Origin: JAEDES01 sp045649455 | GTDB lineage: Bacteria; Bacillota_I; Bacilli_A; RF39; UBA660 | Length of the DNA stretch: 6,229 nt | Direction of reading: 5' to 3' | Assembly: GCA_045649455.1 (NCBI GenBank) | Contig: JAZRPV010000048.1 | Coordinates: 1-6,229, forward strand | Part shown: piece by piece, positions 5,427-6,229 of the stretch | Layout of the letters: the number at the start of each line of letters is the position of its first letter | Position numbering within the stretch: the stretch's first letter is position 1 | The notes under the pieces: generated by a model | What the model saw: only the letters and a program-made list of their open reading frames with translations | The model's database searches: none | Told to the model about the DNA's origin: nothing | Translations under genes and position numbers: made by a program

Positions 5427-5846
5427 CTACCCTAATTTATTTAATTCAATATAACTTAATACTTCATCTTCACTCTTAATATCAAACATAAAAGAATAAA
5501 CTTTACCTTCTACTATAAACATAATACCCGGAGTAGAAACGTCTTCTTCATTCATATTAAATCTTTTTAATATTTTATAATAATCATCATCTTTGTCAAT
5601 ATTTAATTCAAAGTATGATACACCTTTACTATCTAAAACAGACTTAACCATATCACATTTGCTACATTTCTTAGATTCTAAAAGTAAAACAAAATTATCT
5701 TTTTGTAAAATCATCTTATAAGGCTTAGAATGATTATTACCAAAAAAATTATTAAATGCAAATATTGCAGGAATACAAAATAATATAGCTGCACATATAC
5801 CTATAGTAAATCTATTTCTAAGTTCAATAACCTCAGGATCCTTCAT
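5427..5846 (-). CDS. Membrane-anchored thioredoxin-like protein
   Basis: The 139-residue protein has one N-terminal membrane helix (about 14-34), then a short thioredoxin-fold domain (about 45-139). Cys61-Ser-Lys-Cys64 is a CxxC redox pair placed after a FVLLLES strand. TP at 105-106 is the cis-proline turn that faces the CxxC in this fold. The domain is short, resembling bacteriocin-accessory or thioredoxin-fold family proteins more than full thioredoxin. Its side of the membrane cannot be fixed; an outside location would fit a role in extracytoplasmic disulfide chemistry, but that is inference. The start is well supported by GGAGGG six bases upstream. It is the first gene of the operon, behind the promoter at 5875-5903, and ends seven bases before the SDR gene. 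The partner protein is unknown. Confidence 0.8.
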   Translation of the reverse strand: MKDPEVIELRNRFTIGICAAILFCIPAIFAFNNFFGNNHSKPYKMILQKDNFVLLLESKKCSKCDMVKSVLDSKGVSYFELNIDKDDDYYKILKRFNMNEEDVSTPGIMFIVEGKVYSFMFDIKSEDEVLSYIELNKLG

Positions 5847-5874
5847 ATAACACCCTCCAACCCATATATATCTT

Positions 5875-5903
5875 ATTATAATATATTTTCACACAAATAA
5901 AAA
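5875..5903 (-). promoter_or_regulatory. Probable promoter of the thioredoxin-SDR-ynbB operon
   Basis: On the minus strand a perfect TATAAT (5875-5880) lies 28 bases before the thioredoxin-like start. The best -35 at 17-base spacing is TTTTTA (5898-5903), which is poor and falls in the U-run of the upstream terminator. The -10 box and its position between a terminator and a strong ribosome site support it; the weak -35 suggests an activator or low expression. Confidence 0.5.
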
Positions 5904-5919
5904 GAGACTAATGTCTCTT
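5899..5919 (-). terminator. Terminator of the upstream minus-strand gene
   Basis: AAGAGAC (5902-5908) and GTCTCTT (5913-5919) form a 7-bp hairpin with a TAAT loop. On the minus strand a U-run follows (complement of 5899-5901 plus the stem end). The stop codon of the partial gene (5918-5920) lies in the stem, so termination occurs almost directly at the end of that gene. Confidence 0.85.
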
Positions 5920-6229
5920 AAAAATAATCTTTTGATATAACTATAACTGGACGAACTCCATAAATATTTAGGCTAACATGAGCACCACCCATATTTCCAT
6001 CACTAGTAACTACATAAAGATAAGATTCATTCATATGCGGATGAAGGGACATAGTCCAATACGATGAACTATACACCCAACTTGGTGCCTTTAAACATAA
6101 AGGATAATTATTATTTCCACAGCCTAAATTATATACTTCATCCTTTGTAACAAGACGTGATTCAATAATTTTAACACCTTGACTAGTTAAATAAGTACTA
6201 TAATTATTTACATACTCTTCAACAATACT
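5918..6229 (-). CDS. C-terminal part of a protein with a DUF6273-like domain
   Basis: The frame is open from the window edge to TAA at 5918-5920, giving the last 103 residues of a longer protein. The order SSYWTMS, then a variable stretch, YVVTSDGNMGG, and finally YGVRPVIVISK matches the C-terminal signature (W..S..., V...G, GVRPV...) seen in many Firmicute surface and pseudopilin-like proteins, often labelled DUF6273 or related to the formylglycine-enzyme fold. Two cysteines (in GCGNNNYPLC) could form a disulfide. In related low-GC genomes such domains often follow a prepilin-type N-terminus, but that part is outside the window, so a secreted or surface role is inference. The gene ends in its own terminator and is separate from the thioredoxin-like operon. 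Confidence 0.65.
   Translation of the reverse strand, partial: SIVEEYVNNYSTYLTSQGVKIIESRLVTKDEVYNLGCGNNNYPLCLKAPSWVYSSSYWTMSLHPHMNESYLYVVTSDGNMGGAHVSLNIYGVRPVIVISKDYF

Overview
This AT-rich window comes from a low-GC Firmicute (Bacillota) that forms spores or descends from a spore-former. The evidence is three adjacent sporulation genes, spoIIIAH, gerE and gerM. The two most diagnostic, SpoIIIAH and GerE, resemble their Bacillus subtilis counterparts closely in recognisable segments. Genes have good Shine-Dalgarno sites, TTGAAA/TATAAT-type promoter elements and short hairpin + U-run terminators. The standard genetic code reads cleanly. An exact lineage cannot be read from the window; an uncultured gut-type Bacilli lineage is a guess.

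Layout, left to right on the + strand. (1) 1-125: the 3' end of a + strand ABC-F-type ATPase gene. (2) 65-769, minus strand: a peptidase C39 domain plus one or two membrane helices, the front third of a bacteriocin-type peptidase/ABC exporter. Its remaining two thirds are missing because the ABC-F gene lies there. (3) 837-1010: a compact tRNA-Arg(UCU) unit with its own promoter and terminator. (4) 1017-2696, minus strand: spoIIIAH > gerE > gerM, ended by a terminator whose hairpin contains the -35 box of the tRNA promoter. (5) 2725-5846, minus strand: a tightly packed operon of a membrane-anchored thioredoxin-like protein > SDR oxidoreductase > YnbB-type PLP enzyme > membrane protein with a zinc ribbon, ended by a terminator. 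(6) 5899-6229: the 3' end of another minus-strand gene with a C-terminal domain resembling the DUF6273 type, plus its terminator.

The sporulation block is the most coherent unit. In B. subtilis, SpoIIIAH and GerM both belong to the SpoIIIA-SpoIIQ transenvelope complex linking mother cell and forespore. GerE is the late mother-cell regulator. Here the genes are contiguous, and spoIIIAH stands alone instead of ending a spoIIIAA-AH operon. No stretch over 300 bases lacks a gene. I saw no CRISPR array, transposase, riboswitch or replication origin. Nothing here amounts to a clearly new system; the most interesting points are the regrouped sporulation genes, the overlapping control signals and the truncated exporter.
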